Assembly: GCA_964625145.1 (NCBI GenBank)
Contig: CAZVAQ010000079.1
Coordinates: forward strand, 1 to 16,666
Direction: 5' to 3'
Length of the DNA stretch: 16,666 nt
Source of the DNA: CAYTRP01 sp964625145
Lineage (GTDB): Bacteria; Sumerlaeota; Sumerlaeia; SLMS01; JAHLLQ01
The position numbers and the translations under genes were made by a program. The notes beneath the pieces are model-generated. The model was not told the origin of the DNA. It worked only from the letters and a program-made list of their open reading frames with translations, and did not search any database. This document shows, in pieces, positions 1 to 8,170 of the stretch (position 1 is the first letter of the stretch; each line of letters starts with the position of its first letter).

Positions 1-2
1 CC

Positions 3-770
3 GCGCGAAATCCCGAAGGCCAAGCCACGCTGGCCTTCTTCGAGGCCTACTTCTCCAACTACATCGAGGGCACGCAATTCGAGGTGGACGAGGCCGAGGC
101 GATCATCTTCCAGGGGCGCATTCCGCGCAGCAGGCCGGAAGACGCCCATGACATCCTGGGGACCTTTGCTGTTGTCGCCTCGGAGGAGGAAATGCGGCGG
201 ACTCCACGCTCAGCGGAGGAACTGCAGCGCTTCCTGTGCGAACGCCATGCGCGCATCATGGCCGGGCGGCCGGACAAGCGCCCCGGTCAGTTCAAGGAAA
301 CGGGCAACCGCGCGGGCACTACGCTCTTCGTTGCTCCGTCACTTGTCGAGGGAACCTTGCGGATCGGTTACGAGATGATGGCCCCACTCACTGATCCTCT
401 GCACCGGGCAATTTTCATGATGTTTCTTGTCTCGGAGGTTCACCCGTTCGACGATGGCAACGGACGTGTGGCCCGCATCATGATGAACTCCGAATTGGTC
501 GCCGCCGGCGAGCAACGCATCGTCATCCCGACTGCCTATCGGGAGAACTATCTCATGGGGCTGCGCGCGTTGAGCCGCAACACGCAGCCCGAAGCGCAGA
601 TTCGCGTGCTGGACTTTGCACAGCGCTACACGCTCGCCATAGAGTGGGGAGACCTGCAGCGCACCCGGCGCCTCCTTGAGCGGACAAATGCGTTCCTCAC
701 ATCGGATGAGGCGGAGGAGCAGGGTAGATTGCTTCGGCTGCCTACGCCCGATTTGTTGAACGACGCCTGA
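3..770 (+). CDS. Fic-domain protein (AMPylase/nucleotidyl transferase family), 5' end outside the window
   Basis: The frame is open from the window edge (first full codon at 3), so the true start lies upstream; a GTG at 84 is only an internal codon. The hallmark Fic motif HPFDDGNGRVAR (codons 441-476) is intact, with catalytic His, the acidic residue and the anion-binding GNGR loop. The family transfers AMP or another phosphate-containing group from a nucleotide to target hydroxyls. At codons 54-71 the peptide SNYIEG fits the S/T-x-x-x-E-G/N inhibitory helix known to block ATP binding in Fic proteins; because it precedes the Fic core this would be a class II (N-terminal, same-chain) arrangement. 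No obvious antitoxin partner is needed or seen. The C-terminal ~70 residues are charged and helical-looking. It is followed by 149 bp of non-coding DNA before the next gene. The substrate cannot be told from sequence. Confidence 0.93.
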   Translation, partial: ARNPEGQATLAFFEAYFSNYIEGTQFEVDEAEAIIFQGRIPRSRPEDAHDILGTFAVVASEEEMRRTPRSAEELQRFLCERHARIMAGRPDKRPGQFKETGNRAGTTLFVAPSLVEGTLRIGYEMMAPLTDPLHRAIFMMFLVSEVHPFDDGNGRVARIMMNSELVAAGEQRIVIPTAYRENYLMGLRALSRNTQPEAQIRVLDFAQRYTLAIEWGDLQRTRRLLERTNAFLTSDEAEEQGRLLRLPTPDLLNDA

Positions 771-841
771 CTCGCCCCTCAAACCACCTTGCTCCCTCCG
801 GCCGGATCCCTATAGAAGACCGCCCGAAGTCGAAGGAGTCA

Positions 842-896
842 CTTCATCCTTCATCCTTCTGCCCTCTGCCTTCATCCTTCTGCCTTCATCCTTCCC
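842..896. repeat. Pyrimidine-rich short-unit repeat tract (TTCATCCTTC type)
   Basis: Imperfect tandem units built from TTCATCC, TTCTGCC and CTCTGCC fill the last part of the 771-919 spacer. The same units reappear at 2514-2589. No conserved reading frame, no spacer structure and no transposase accompany it. The rest of 771-919 shows no recognisable terminator or promoter. Confidence 0.8.
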
Positions 897-919
897 AACC
901 ACCGGAGCACGCCCCACCC

Positions 920-2377
920 ATGGCCAAGCAGACGCCCCGTGCCCAGGCTCACAAGGGCCACGCTGAACACACCAAGCAAGCACAAGCCGTCCGCGGATTC
1001 CCCGGCGTCATGCCGCGCCCCATCAAGATCGTCCTGCTCGGCGCTGGCAGCTTCTTCACGCAGCATCTCGTCAACGACTTCTTCCAGATCCCCGGCCTCG
1101 GCAGGATCGAGATCGCGCTCGTCGACATCGACAAGAAGCGCCTCGACGCCGTCACAAAGGTCTGCCGTCTCTACGCGCAGAAGTACAACAAGCCCGTCGA
1201 GTCCATCACCGCCACCACCGACCGTTTGAAGGCGCTCCCCGGCGCGCACTATGTCGTGTGCTGCGTCGAGGTCAGCGGCGTCGAATGCGTGCGGTTCGAC
1301 AATGACATCCCGCTGAAGTACGGCGTCGACCAATGCATCGGCGACACCATCGGGCCGGGCGGATTGTTCAAGGGCCTGCGCACCATCCCCGTGTGGATCG
1401 AAATCCTGCAAGATTGCGAACGCCTCTGCCCCGAGGCCGTTGTGCTCAACTACACGAATCCCATGTCGATGATGTGTCTGGCGGCGGGGCGCACGTCGTT
1501 CATGAACGTCGTCGGACTGTGCCACAGTGTGCAGGGCACCAGCGACCAACTGGCCCGCCGCGCCGGTGTGCCGTACGAGGAACTCGAATGGGAATGCGCC
1601 GGCATCAACCACCTCGCGTGGTTCACCAAGCTGCGCCACAACGGCAAGGACCTGTACCCCATCCTGAAGAAGCTGGCGGAGCAGGACATCGCCGGCAAGC
1701 CATCCAAGAAGGACGACGCGTGGGATCTCGTCCGGAAGGAGATGATGATCCAGTTCGGCGCGTTCATCACCGAATCCAGCGGCCACCTCAGCGAGTATCT
1801 CCCCTACTTCCGCAAGCGCAAGGACCTGCTGAAGCAATACGCCCGCGACAATTACCACGGCGAGTCATCCTTCTACGCCGACAACTGGCCCACATGGCGC
1901 AAGAACGCCGACGAGGCCCGCGCAAAGCTGATCAAGGAAGGCGTCATCCCCGACAGCGGACGCAGTTGGGAATACGCCGGATGGATCATCGAATCCATCG
2001 AGAAGGACCAACCATGGCGCATCCACGGCAACGTGATGAACAAGCCGCAGCGCCCCGGCCGCGGCCAACACGGCGGCCCGCTCATCGAAAACCTGCCGCA
2101 TGACGGCGTCGTCGAGGTCGCGTGCCACGTCGATCGCAACGGCATCCAGCCGACGGTCTACGGCAAGCTCCCGCCGCAAATGGCCGCCATCTGCGCCAGC
2201 AACATGCGCATGTACGACCTGGGCGCACAAGCCGCCATTGAGAAGAGCCGCGAGATGGCCGTGCACGCCCTGATGCTCGACCCGCTCACCTCCGCCGTCT
2301 GCGGCCTGCGCGAAATCCGCCAGATGGCCAACGAACTCTTCGAGGCAGAGAAGAAGTACCTCAAAGGGTATAAATAA
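920..2377 (+). CDS. Glycoside hydrolase family 4 protein (alpha-galactosidase/alpha-glucosidase type)
   Basis: A 485-residue protein of the NAD+- and divalent-metal-dependent GH4 family, which cleaves glycosides by an oxidation-elimination mechanism rather than classical hydrolysis. Visible signatures: Rossmann dinucleotide motif IVLLGAGSFFTQ (residues 37-48), VDIDKKRLD (68-76) closing the NAD site, NYTNPMSMM (177-185), the metal-ligand pair Cys in GLCHSVQG (C201) and His in CAGINHLAWF (H231), and ESSGHLSEYLPYF (285-297). The CHSVQG and GINHLAWF versions resemble MelA/AglA-type alpha-galactosidases and alpha-glucosidases more than 6-phospho-glycosidases, but substrate is not certain. Family members usually start close to the Rossmann strand; here 30 basic, polar residues precede an in-frame ATG at 1010, so that ATG is an alternative start. 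A weak GGAG lies about 13 bp before 920. No sugar transporter or regulator neighbours it. The GC-rich hairpin at 2419-2458 is its likely terminator. Confidence 0.93.
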   Translation: MAKQTPRAQAHKGHAEHTKQAQAVRGFPGVMPRPIKIVLLGAGSFFTQHLVNDFFQIPGLGRIEIALVDIDKKRLDAVTKVCRLYAQKYNKPVESITATTDRLKALPGAHYVVCCVEVSGVECVRFDNDIPLKYGVDQCIGDTIGPGGLFKGLRTIPVWIEILQDCERLCPEAVVLNYTNPMSMMCLAAGRTSFMNVVGLCHSVQGTSDQLARRAGVPYEELEWECAGINHLAWFTKLRHNGKDLYPILKKLAEQDIAGKPSKKDDAWDLVRKEMMIQFGAFITESSGHLSEYLPYFRKRKDLLKQYARDNYHGESSFYADNWPTWRKNADEARAKLIKEGVIPDSGRSWEYAGWIIESIEKDQPWRIHGNVMNKPQRPGRGQHGGPLIENLPHDGVVEVACHVDRNGIQPTVYGKLPPQMAAICASNMRMYDLGAQAAIEKSREMAVHALMLDPLTSAVCGLREIRQMANELFEAEKKYLKGYK

Positions 2378-2379
2378 AG

Positions 2380-2409
2380 TTCCGCGTTCCGCGTTCCGAG
2401 TCCCGAGTC
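2380..2409. repeat. TTCCGCG/CCGAGT short-repeat tract
   Basis: Directly after the GH4 stop codon the unit TTCCGCG is repeated and grades into CCGAGTCCCGAGT. Together with 2486-2509 and 2514-2589 it makes the convergent spacer almost entirely low-complexity DNA around one hairpin. Confidence 0.65.
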
Positions 2410-2418
2410 AAAAGAGAT

Positions 2419-2458
2419 CGCCCCGCACCAACATCTGGACGTGGGGCGACCTGTTTTT
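2419..2458. terminator. Probable bidirectional intrinsic terminator between convergent genes
   Basis: Arms CGCCCCGC (2419-2426) and GTGGGGCG (2441-2448) pair over 8 bp with one G-T pair and a 14-nt loop. On the plus strand five T residues follow at 2454-2458. On the minus strand the same hairpin is followed by ATCTCTTTT (complement of 2410-2418). It sits between the GH4 gene (+, ends 2377) and the ClC gene (-, ends 2576), where a shared terminator is expected. Confidence 0.65.
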
Positions 2459-2485
2459 CAGCATCCATCAACAACACACCACCCC

Positions 2486-2509
2486 ACTCGAAACCCGAAA
2501 CTCGAAATC
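2486..2509. repeat. ACTCGAAA/CCCGAAA short-repeat tract
   Basis: Three near-identical copies of a C-(T/C)-CGAAA unit in tandem within the convergent spacer; non-coding in appearance. Confidence 0.6.
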
Positions 2510-2513
2510 TATT

Positions 2514-2589
2514 TCTCCATCATCCTTCATCCTTCAGCCTTCTGCCTTCTGCCATCATCCCTCATCCTTCATCCTTCATCCTTCCCTCC
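2514..2589. repeat. Second TTCATCCTTC-type pyrimidine-rich repeat tract, running into the end of the ClC gene
   Basis: Units TTCATCC, TTCAGCC, TTCTGCC and CTCATCC recur as at 842-896. The tract continues past 2576, so the ClC stop codon and its last few residues (RREG) are written in repeat sequence, as if the repeat had been inserted into, or had replaced, the original gene end. Confidence 0.75.
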
Positions 2590-4333
2590 TTATCGCCTCC
2601 TGGCTCTTCCCCGCGCGGTTTTGGCGCAAGGCCCGCAGCAGTGACCCGCGGTAGATGATGCCCTTCACGCGGCGGTCTTCTGCGGATTCGATGACCGGGA
2701 TGCCCCCCGCCTCGCTGTTGGTGAAGATATCCAGTGCCATGCTCGCCGACACATCCTCCGTAAGCGTCGCCGGGTGTGACTCCGCGATGTCGCTGGCTAT
2801 CAGGGCCGAGCCGCCGATGTCGCCAAGGTTCACCAACGCGCGCAGGTCATTGGTCGAGATCATCCCGCGCAGCTTTCCCCATTCGTCCGTCACGAGGAAG
2901 GCCTCCACATCCGTCTCGCCGAGCAATTCCATGATGCGGTCCAGCGTCTCGTTCGGCCGCAGCGCCACATAGTGATGGTCGATGACGCTGGACAGCGGCA
3001 CGTTCTGCAGCGGATCGCGCGCACCGCGCTGCTGCTCCAGGTCAAATCCCTCGCGCAACAGCGACTGCGTGTACACCGTGCCACGTCGCAGCCGCGACGA
3101 CACCATCGAGCTCAACGCCACCGTGATCATCAAGGGCAGGATGAGTCGATACTCGCCGCCGGAGACTTCGTAGATGATGAGCACCGCCGCCAACGGAATG
3201 CCCAGCGCGCTGCTCACCACGCCCGCCATTCCCACCAGCGCGAAGATCCTGAAGTCCGGCACATCGTGCGGGAACATGGACTCGAACAGGATCCCCACCG
3301 CGCCACCTGCAAACGCCCCGCACACCATTGACGGAGCGAAAGTGCCGCCGCAGCCGCCGGATCCCAGCGTCAAACCCGTCGCCACCATCTTCAGCACGCA
3401 AAGCACGCCCAGCATCCCCACCGCCAGCACGATCCCCTCATGCGGCCGCGGCGATTCCAGCAGGACGCGGTTCACCGTCTCGTAACCTTCGCCCATCACA
3501 CCCGGCACCATGATGCCAATACATCCGACGATCAGCCCGCCGATGGCGGGCTTGACCCACACCGGCAGTCTCAATCGCGAGAACATTTCATGCACGGCGA
3601 AGAGCACCGCGCCCATCGCCGCGCCGGCGCTGCCGCAGACGACGCCAAGCACCGCAAACGCCGCCACCAGCCACAAGCTCGGCACGATCGTGTTGAGCAC
3701 GTGTTCCTCCAGCCGGGTAAAGGCCGGCTCGCTCGACAGCAAGGCATCCGACATCACCGACGCCAACACCGCCGCGACGACGACGGGCGCGAACTTGCGG
3801 ATGTTGAAGTCGCGCATGATCAATTCCAGCGCGAACACCACGCCGCCCATCGGCGCGCTGAACACCGCCGCGATTCCCGCCGCCGCACCACAACCAATCA
3901 GCGTACCCACCTGATCCTTGCGCACGCCCGCCTGGTTCCCCAGCCACGAACCCACCACCGCGCCGATCTCCACCACCGGACCCTCCGGCCCCGCGGAACC
4001 GCCACTGGTGATCGTGATGGGCGCGGAGGCAGACTTGATCGCCATCCCCGGATGCAGGTTCACCTGACCCGTCGCCACGGCCTTCATCACGTTTGGGATG
4101 CCATGCCCGCCACGCAGTTGCAGCAGGCGGTACAGCACCAACCCCACCAGCAACCCGCCAAACGCGGGCAGCAACACCGGCACCAGCGAGAAGTTGCCGA
4201 CGGACCACAACTCCTCCAGCCGGTGCACCCCCGATCCCTGGCCGTGCACCAACACATGGCTCTTGATGATGGCCCAGCGAAACGCCGTCACCAACACACC
4301 CATCAACAACCCCGTCACCGCCGCCACCAGCAT
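2576..4333 (-). CDS. ClC-family chloride transporter/channel with C-terminal CBS pair
   Basis: Integral membrane protein with the three ClC selectivity-filter signatures: GGHGIP (residues 75-80), GPEGPVVEIG (115-124, gating Glu E117) and GGTFAP (329-334), plus the central Tyr in TVYTQSL (Y421). Two CBS domains follow (about 447-502 and 512-570), a cytoplasmic regulatory pair that in this family can bind nucleotides. By alignment with E. coli ClcA, the internal proton-glutamate position (E203) is Leu171 and the central filter serine (S107) is His77. The coordinates use the first in-frame ATG, but conserved helix-B-like residues (SRSESAYL) are encoded in frame just upstream and no ATG, GTG or TTG exists in that frame back into the preceding kinase gene; the real protein probably begins about 15-50 codons earlier at a rare start, or the DNA holds an indel. 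It is last in a four-gene minus-strand block. Confidence 0.93.
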   Translation of the reverse strand: MLVAAVTGLLMGVLVTAFRWAIIKSHVLVHGQGSGVHRLEELWSVGNFSLVPVLLPAFGGLLVGLVLYRLLQLRGGHGIPNVMKAVATGQVNLHPGMAIKSASAPITITSGGSAGPEGPVVEIGAVVGSWLGNQAGVRKDQVGTLIGCGAAAGIAAVFSAPMGGVVFALELIMRDFNIRKFAPVVVAAVLASVMSDALLSSEPAFTRLEEHVLNTIVPSLWLVAAFAVLGVVCGSAGAAMGAVLFAVHEMFSRLRLPVWVKPAIGGLIVGCIGIMVPGVMGEGYETVNRVLLESPRPHEGIVLAVGMLGVLCVLKMVATGLTLGSGGCGGTFAPSMVCGAFAGGAVGILFESMFPHDVPDFRIFALVGMAGVVSSALGIPLAAVLIIYEVSGGEYRLILPLMITVALSSMVSSRLRRGTVYTQSLLREGFDLEQQRGARDPLQNVPLSSVIDHHYVALRPNETLDRIMELLGETDVEAFLVTDEWGKLRGMISTNDLRALVNLGDIGGSALIASDIAESHPATLTEDVSASMALDIFTNSEAGGIPVIESAEDRRVKGIIYRGSLLRALRQNRAGKSQEAIRREG

Positions 4334-4478
4334 CAGGTAAGCGCTCTCCGACCGTGACCCATGATGCCGGATGACAGCCAGCAGGGCCGGCAGGGAACGC
4401 GCGGCAAGTATGTCCTGGATCAGTGGTGGGATGACCGGTCTCCAAATCCTGCGGGGTGTCGGTGCTCCGCGATGCCTC

Positions 4479-7133
4479 TCAACCGATGATGATGCGCCTT
4501 GCGCGTCGCGGTGCGGGCCCTTCGCTCTCCTGCTGCGAACTGCGTTGCCCGTCCACCGCGTGCGAGTCTCCCGATCCGGGCGTCGGAGGTCGCAACGGCA
4601 AAATCACGCGCATCGTCGTCCCCAATCCCGACTTGGTCTCCACCTCGATCGTGCCGCCCATCGCCTGTGCCAGGGCAAACGACACCGACAAACCCAGACC
4701 CGTCCCCTTCCCCTCCCCCTTTGTCGTGAAGAAGGGATCGAAGATCCTGCTCAACAGCTCCCGCGGGATGCCCGTGCCCGTGTCGGCCACCTCGATCCAA
4801 TACATGTCCGAAACATTCGGCGCACGCCGCGTGCGGATCGTCAGCTTGCCGGATCCCTTCTCCTCCATCGCATCCATCGCGTTGCGCGCCAGGTTGATCA
4901 GGATCTGGCGCAGCGAATCGCTGTTTGCGTGCACCGTCCCCAAGCCATCGTCCAGTTCCATCGTCAGCTCGATGTCGCGCTTCTGCAAGGTGCCGTGGAA
5001 CAAGTCCGTCAACTTCATGATCTCCGCGGACAGGTCGATCGGCCCGATCTCCGGCGTGCTCGGCCGCGCCACCTGACGCAACTGCGCCACGATGCGCGCG
5101 ATGCGGTCGATCTCCTCCTCAATCACCTCCAACGACCGCCGCGCGCTCTCCATGTCCTCCGGTTGCGGAGCGGGACGCGCCAGCTTCCCCTCCACGATCT
5201 TCAGGTAGTTCTTGATGATCGACAGCGGATTGTTCACCTCGTGCCCGATGTGCGCCGCGATGGCGCCCGTCGCCGCGAACTTCTCCGTCTGCACCAGCTT
5301 CGCCTGCGCCGCCTGCAGCTCCCGCGTCCGCTCCGCCACCGTCCGCTCCAGCTCCTCCGCAAAGCGCGCCACTCGCGTGAACAGGCGGCTGTGCTCCACC
5401 GCCAGCGCCAAGCTGTCCGCAATCCGCTCCAGCATCCGCACCTCGCCCGATTGGAACAGGTCCGGATCCGCCGTCGCCAGGTTCAACGTCCCCACCGCGC
5501 CATTGGTCGCAATCAACGGCACGATGCACAGCACCCGCATGCCCAGCGCGAACAACTGCTGGTCCTCGATGTACGGCCCATTCTCCACCAATCGCCGGAT
5601 CGTCACCGTTTGGTCCTGCAGGGCCCGCCCCATCACGCTCCCCTCCAGCGGGAACTCCGACCCGCGCGGCAATTGCTCCCGCTGCGGGGGATACACATAG
5701 TCCAGACTCATGCGCGTTCGCGCCCCGTTCAACAAGCCGAGCGACAAGCGCTCCGCCCGCACATGCACCAACACCTCCGACAGGATGCGGTCGAACAGCT
5801 TGTCCAGCTCCAGCACGCGGTTCACCGAATGGCTGATCGAATGAATCAACTCCAACTGCCGCGCCTTCTCGTCCAGCTCCAACATCCTGTCTGCCAGCAC
5901 CTGGTAGGTCTTCCGCAGGTTCTCCGCCATGTCATTGGCCGACAGCGCCAGGATCTCCACCTCGTCCCCCGTGTGAACCTCCACGCGATAATCCAAATCG
6001 CCATGGGCGAAGCGCCGCATCCCTTCGGTCAAGCGGAGCAACGGCGCCACCAGGCGCCCGCTCGCCCACCAGGCCAGCAGCACCGCGATCGTCGTCATCA
6101 GCGCGCCCATGTACACAGCCATGCGCCGCTCGCGTGCCAACGTCGCAAACAGCTCCTCGATCTGCAGCGTCTGCACCACGGCCCAATCCGAGCGCTGGTT
6201 CCCCGCCGCGCGCGTCAGCTCCCGCACCGAGGCGATCGGCTCGTGCGCCATCGCATGCCTCTTGCCGCCGATCACCACCACGTTCGACCGCTCCGGCACC
6301 GGCGGCACAAAGAACTCGCCGCGCCGCCGCGTCAGCAGGATCTCGTAGTTCACATCTTCTTCGGACGAATACAGCAGCCCGTTTCCCTTCGAATAGACCA
6401 CGACGCGCTGGCCGGTCCCCGACATCAGGCGTTCCGCCGACTCGAAGACAGGCCGCATGGCGGCGATACGCACCAACGCCAGACCGCGTTCTCCCGCGCG
6501 ACCAGGCAGACGGCATCCCATCAGCAGTTGCGGATTCCTCGGATCGCGCAGCGGCAACTCCGCCGCGAAGGGTCCGTCCGGCGGCGGGCGCATCAAGATC
6601 TCCAGCACGTCCAAACCATCCAGCGGCGTCGGGCGCTCCATGTCATCGCGGATCGATTCCTGCCCAACCGCCAGCACCACCAGCCCCGATGTATCAATGA
6701 CATACCAAACGTCGGAGACGGGTTGGTCCTCCTCGTCCCGCGGCCACGCCTCCACCCGCATCGGAAGTTCCATCACTCCGCGCCGTCCCGGAGGTTCGGG
6801 GCTGCGCAGATAGGCATCCACCGCGTCCGCCAACCCCTCTGTCCGCGCGGCCGTGCGCATCTCCCGCGCCATGTCGAACAATTGGCGGTCGAGCTCCAGG
6901 CTCAGGATCTCCGTCCTCTCCTGAACCTGCACATTCACATTCCGCCGCAGCGCCTGACCCGCCGCCCATCCCGAAAACGCCAGCGTGATGTACACCGGCA
7001 CCGTGATCAGCAGCACCATCGCCACCAGCACCCGCCGCCGCATGGAACCGCGCGCGACGTAATACGCCTCCTCGTCCGGCGGATGCACGGCCGGCCGCAA
7101 GTTTGGCGAGGCTTCCGGGACCTCCGGATTCAC
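4479..7133 (-). CDS. Membrane sensor histidine kinase (extracytoplasmic sensor-HAMP-GAF-HisKA-HATPase)
   Basis: An 884-residue kinase starting at GTG, with GAGAGGGGG about 7 bp upstream as ribosome binding site. Order: short cytoplasmic N-terminus; TM1 about 32-54; an extracytoplasmic region of about 280 residues, probably a double-Cache-like sensor (YVIDTSGLVVLAVGQ at 144-158 is Cache-like); TM2 about 338-357; HAMP 358-411; a short coiled coil; GAF about 440-580; helical linker; dimerisation/phosphoacceptor domain with GHEVNNPLSIIKNYL (His631); ATPase with N box NLARNAMDAM (747-756), G1 box DTGTGIP (784-790), F box FDPFFTTK (798-805) and G2 box GTGLGL (810-815). There is no receiver, so it should phosphorylate a separate regulator; the only receivers in the window lie in the hybrid kinase two genes upstream. 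It begins 42 bp after the glycosyltransferase stop, consistent with co-transcription. The Arg-rich last 30 residues look unstructured. Confidence 0.94.
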   Translation of the reverse strand: MNPEVPEASPNLRPAVHPPDEEAYYVARGSMRRRVLVAMVLLITVPVYITLAFSGWAAGQALRRNVNVQVQERTEILSLELDRQLFDMAREMRTAARTEGLADAVDAYLRSPEPPGRRGVMELPMRVEAWPRDEEDQPVSDVWYVIDTSGLVVLAVGQESIRDDMERPTPLDGLDVLEILMRPPPDGPFAAELPLRDPRNPQLLMGCRLPGRAGERGLALVRIAAMRPVFESAERLMSGTGQRVVVYSKGNGLLYSSEEDVNYEILLTRRRGEFFVPPVPERSNVVVIGGKRHAMAHEPIASVRELTRAAGNQRSDWAVVQTLQIEELFATLARERRMAVYMGALMTTIAVLLAWWASGRLVAPLLRLTEGMRRFAHGDLDYRVEVHTGDEVEILALSANDMAENLRKTYQVLADRMLELDEKARQLELIHSISHSVNRVLELDKLFDRILSEVLVHVRAERLSLGLLNGARTRMSLDYVYPPQREQLPRGSEFPLEGSVMGRALQDQTVTIRRLVENGPYIEDQQLFALGMRVLCIVPLIATNGAVGTLNLATADPDLFQSGEVRMLERIADSLALAVEHSRLFTRVARFAEELERTVAERTRELQAAQAKLVQTEKFAATGAIAAHIGHEVNNPLSIIKNYLKIVEGKLARPAPQPEDMESARRSLEVIEEEIDRIARIVAQLRQVARPSTPEIGPIDLSAEIMKLTDLFHGTLQKRDIELTMELDDGLGTVHANSDSLRQILINLARNAMDAMEEKGSGKLTIRTRRAPNVSDMYWIEVADTGTGIPRELLSRIFDPFFTTKGEGKGTGLGLSVSFALAQAMGGTIEVETKSGLGTTMRVILPLRPPTPGSGDSHAVDGQRSSQQESEGPAPRRARRIIIG

Positions 7134-7175
7134 ACCTCGGCCCCCTCTCCGGGATGAGCTACCTCAAACGCATGC

Positions 7176-8063
7176 TCAGGCGCGCCGCTGCGACACGATC
7201 AACTCCGCCAGCAAGCCCATCATGCCAACCATCACACCGCTCGTCACCAGGATAATGTCCGATTCCTGCAATGTCCCCGTCGTCACGACATGCCCCACCG
7301 AAAACACCAACCCCGCCAGCAACAGCAGCGCCGCCACCGGCAGGTACACCCGCAACGGCCGGAAGAACGTGATCACCCGCAGGATCGTCGCGATGTACTT
7401 CGCGCTGTCCTTCACCGGATGAAACTTCGACACACCCACCCGCTTGTAATAAGGCGTCGACACATACTTCACCGGATGACCATTGCACAGGAACGCCAGC
7501 GTCATGCTGGTCACGCAGGAAAACCCATCCGGCAGCACCCACAGGTACTTCAGCATCACATCGCGGTAATACGCCTTCAACCCCGTGTTCAGGTCCGGGA
7601 TCTGGTGCCCCGACACATAGACCGCCAGTTGGCGGATCAGCCACTTCGCCGGCACGCGCAGCAACTTCAACGTCCCCTTCTCCGACGTCCGCGCGCCATT
7701 CACCTGGTGATACTTCGGGAAAAAGGAGAGCATCTTCGGGATCGTCCGCGGCTCGTAGGTGCCATCGCAATCCAGCATCACGATGATCTCGCCCCGCGCC
7801 TCGATGGTACCCGTCCGGCGCGACGCACCCGATCCGCGATTCACCGCGTGGCGCACCACCCGCAGGCCCAGCTTCTCGGCGATCTCCGCCGTCCCGTCCG
7901 TCGAACAATCATCCACCACCAGGATCTCGTACGAGCGGCCCGTCTCGTCCATCACCTTGCGAATGTCCCCGACCACCTGCTCAATCGCCTCCGACTCGTT
8001 GTAGCATGGCAGCACGATGCTGACCATCCCGGGAACTGAAGGTGCATAGCTCGTGTGAATCAT
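7176..8063 (-). CDS. GT2-family glycosyltransferase with two C-terminal membrane helices (dolichyl/polyprenyl-phosphate type)
   Basis: A 295-residue GT-A fold enzyme: SIVLPCYNESEAIEQVV near the start, nucleotide-binding VVDDCSTDGT (about 49-58), metal-binding DCDG (98-101), DLNTGLKAYYRD (157-168) and YYKRVGVSKFHPVKD (205-219), followed by two hydrophobic helices (about 240-260 and 270-290). This layout matches the DPM1/GtrB/ArnC-like group that moves a sugar from a nucleotide donor to a polyprenyl phosphate at the cytoplasmic membrane face; the donor cannot be read from sequence. Start choice: ATG at 8063 is used. A GTG at 8090 would add nine residues but lies inside an intergenic repeat element (8073-8091), and ATG 8027 (MVSIVLPCY) is the shortest possibility. 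No clear Shine-Dalgarno precedes any of them. It lies 107 bp after the hybrid kinase and 42 bp before the sensor kinase on the same strand. Confidence 0.92.
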   Translation of the reverse strand: MIHTSYAPSVPGMVSIVLPCYNESEAIEQVVGDIRKVMDETGRSYEILVVDDCSTDGTAEIAEKLGLRVVRHAVNRGSGASRRTGTIEARGEIIVMLDCDGTYEPRTIPKMLSFFPKYHQVNGARTSEKGTLKLLRVPAKWLIRQLAVYVSGHQIPDLNTGLKAYYRDVMLKYLWVLPDGFSCVTSMTLAFLCNGHPVKYVSTPYYKRVGVSKFHPVKDSAKYIATILRVITFFRPLRVYLPVAALLLLAGLVFSVGHVVTTGTLQESDIILVTSGVMVGMMGLLAELIVSQRRA

Positions 8064-8072
8064 GGATCGCCG

Positions 8073-8091
8073 CACTCTGGAAGTTGGCACT
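8073..8091. repeat. Copy A of a 19-bp intergenic element
   Basis: The plus strand reads CACTCTGGAAGTTGGCACT; its reverse complement matches 12488-12505 except for one extra T. A 12-base stretch CATGGATCGCCG at 8061-8072 directly precedes it, and a similar stretch precedes the other copy. It lies in the 107-bp spacer upstream of the glycosyltransferase. The rest of the spacer (8092-8170) is C-rich with nothing recognisable. Confidence 0.65.
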
Positions 8092-8170
8092 GCCCATCAA
8101 CACCCGCACCCCCACCATGCGCCCCACCCATCATGGGATCAACCGGCAATCGCCGACGCCGCCCGGCGCG

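Noticed and set aside
842..896. Possible CRISPR array or VNTR at the TTCATCCTTC tract
   Set aside because: Units are 7-10 bp with no regular spacers and no cas genes; it is simple-sequence DNA.
4371..7157. Open plus-strand frame of about 928 codons
   Set aside because: Antisense shadow of the sensor histidine kinase with low-complexity Arg/His/Gln composition and no recognisable family.
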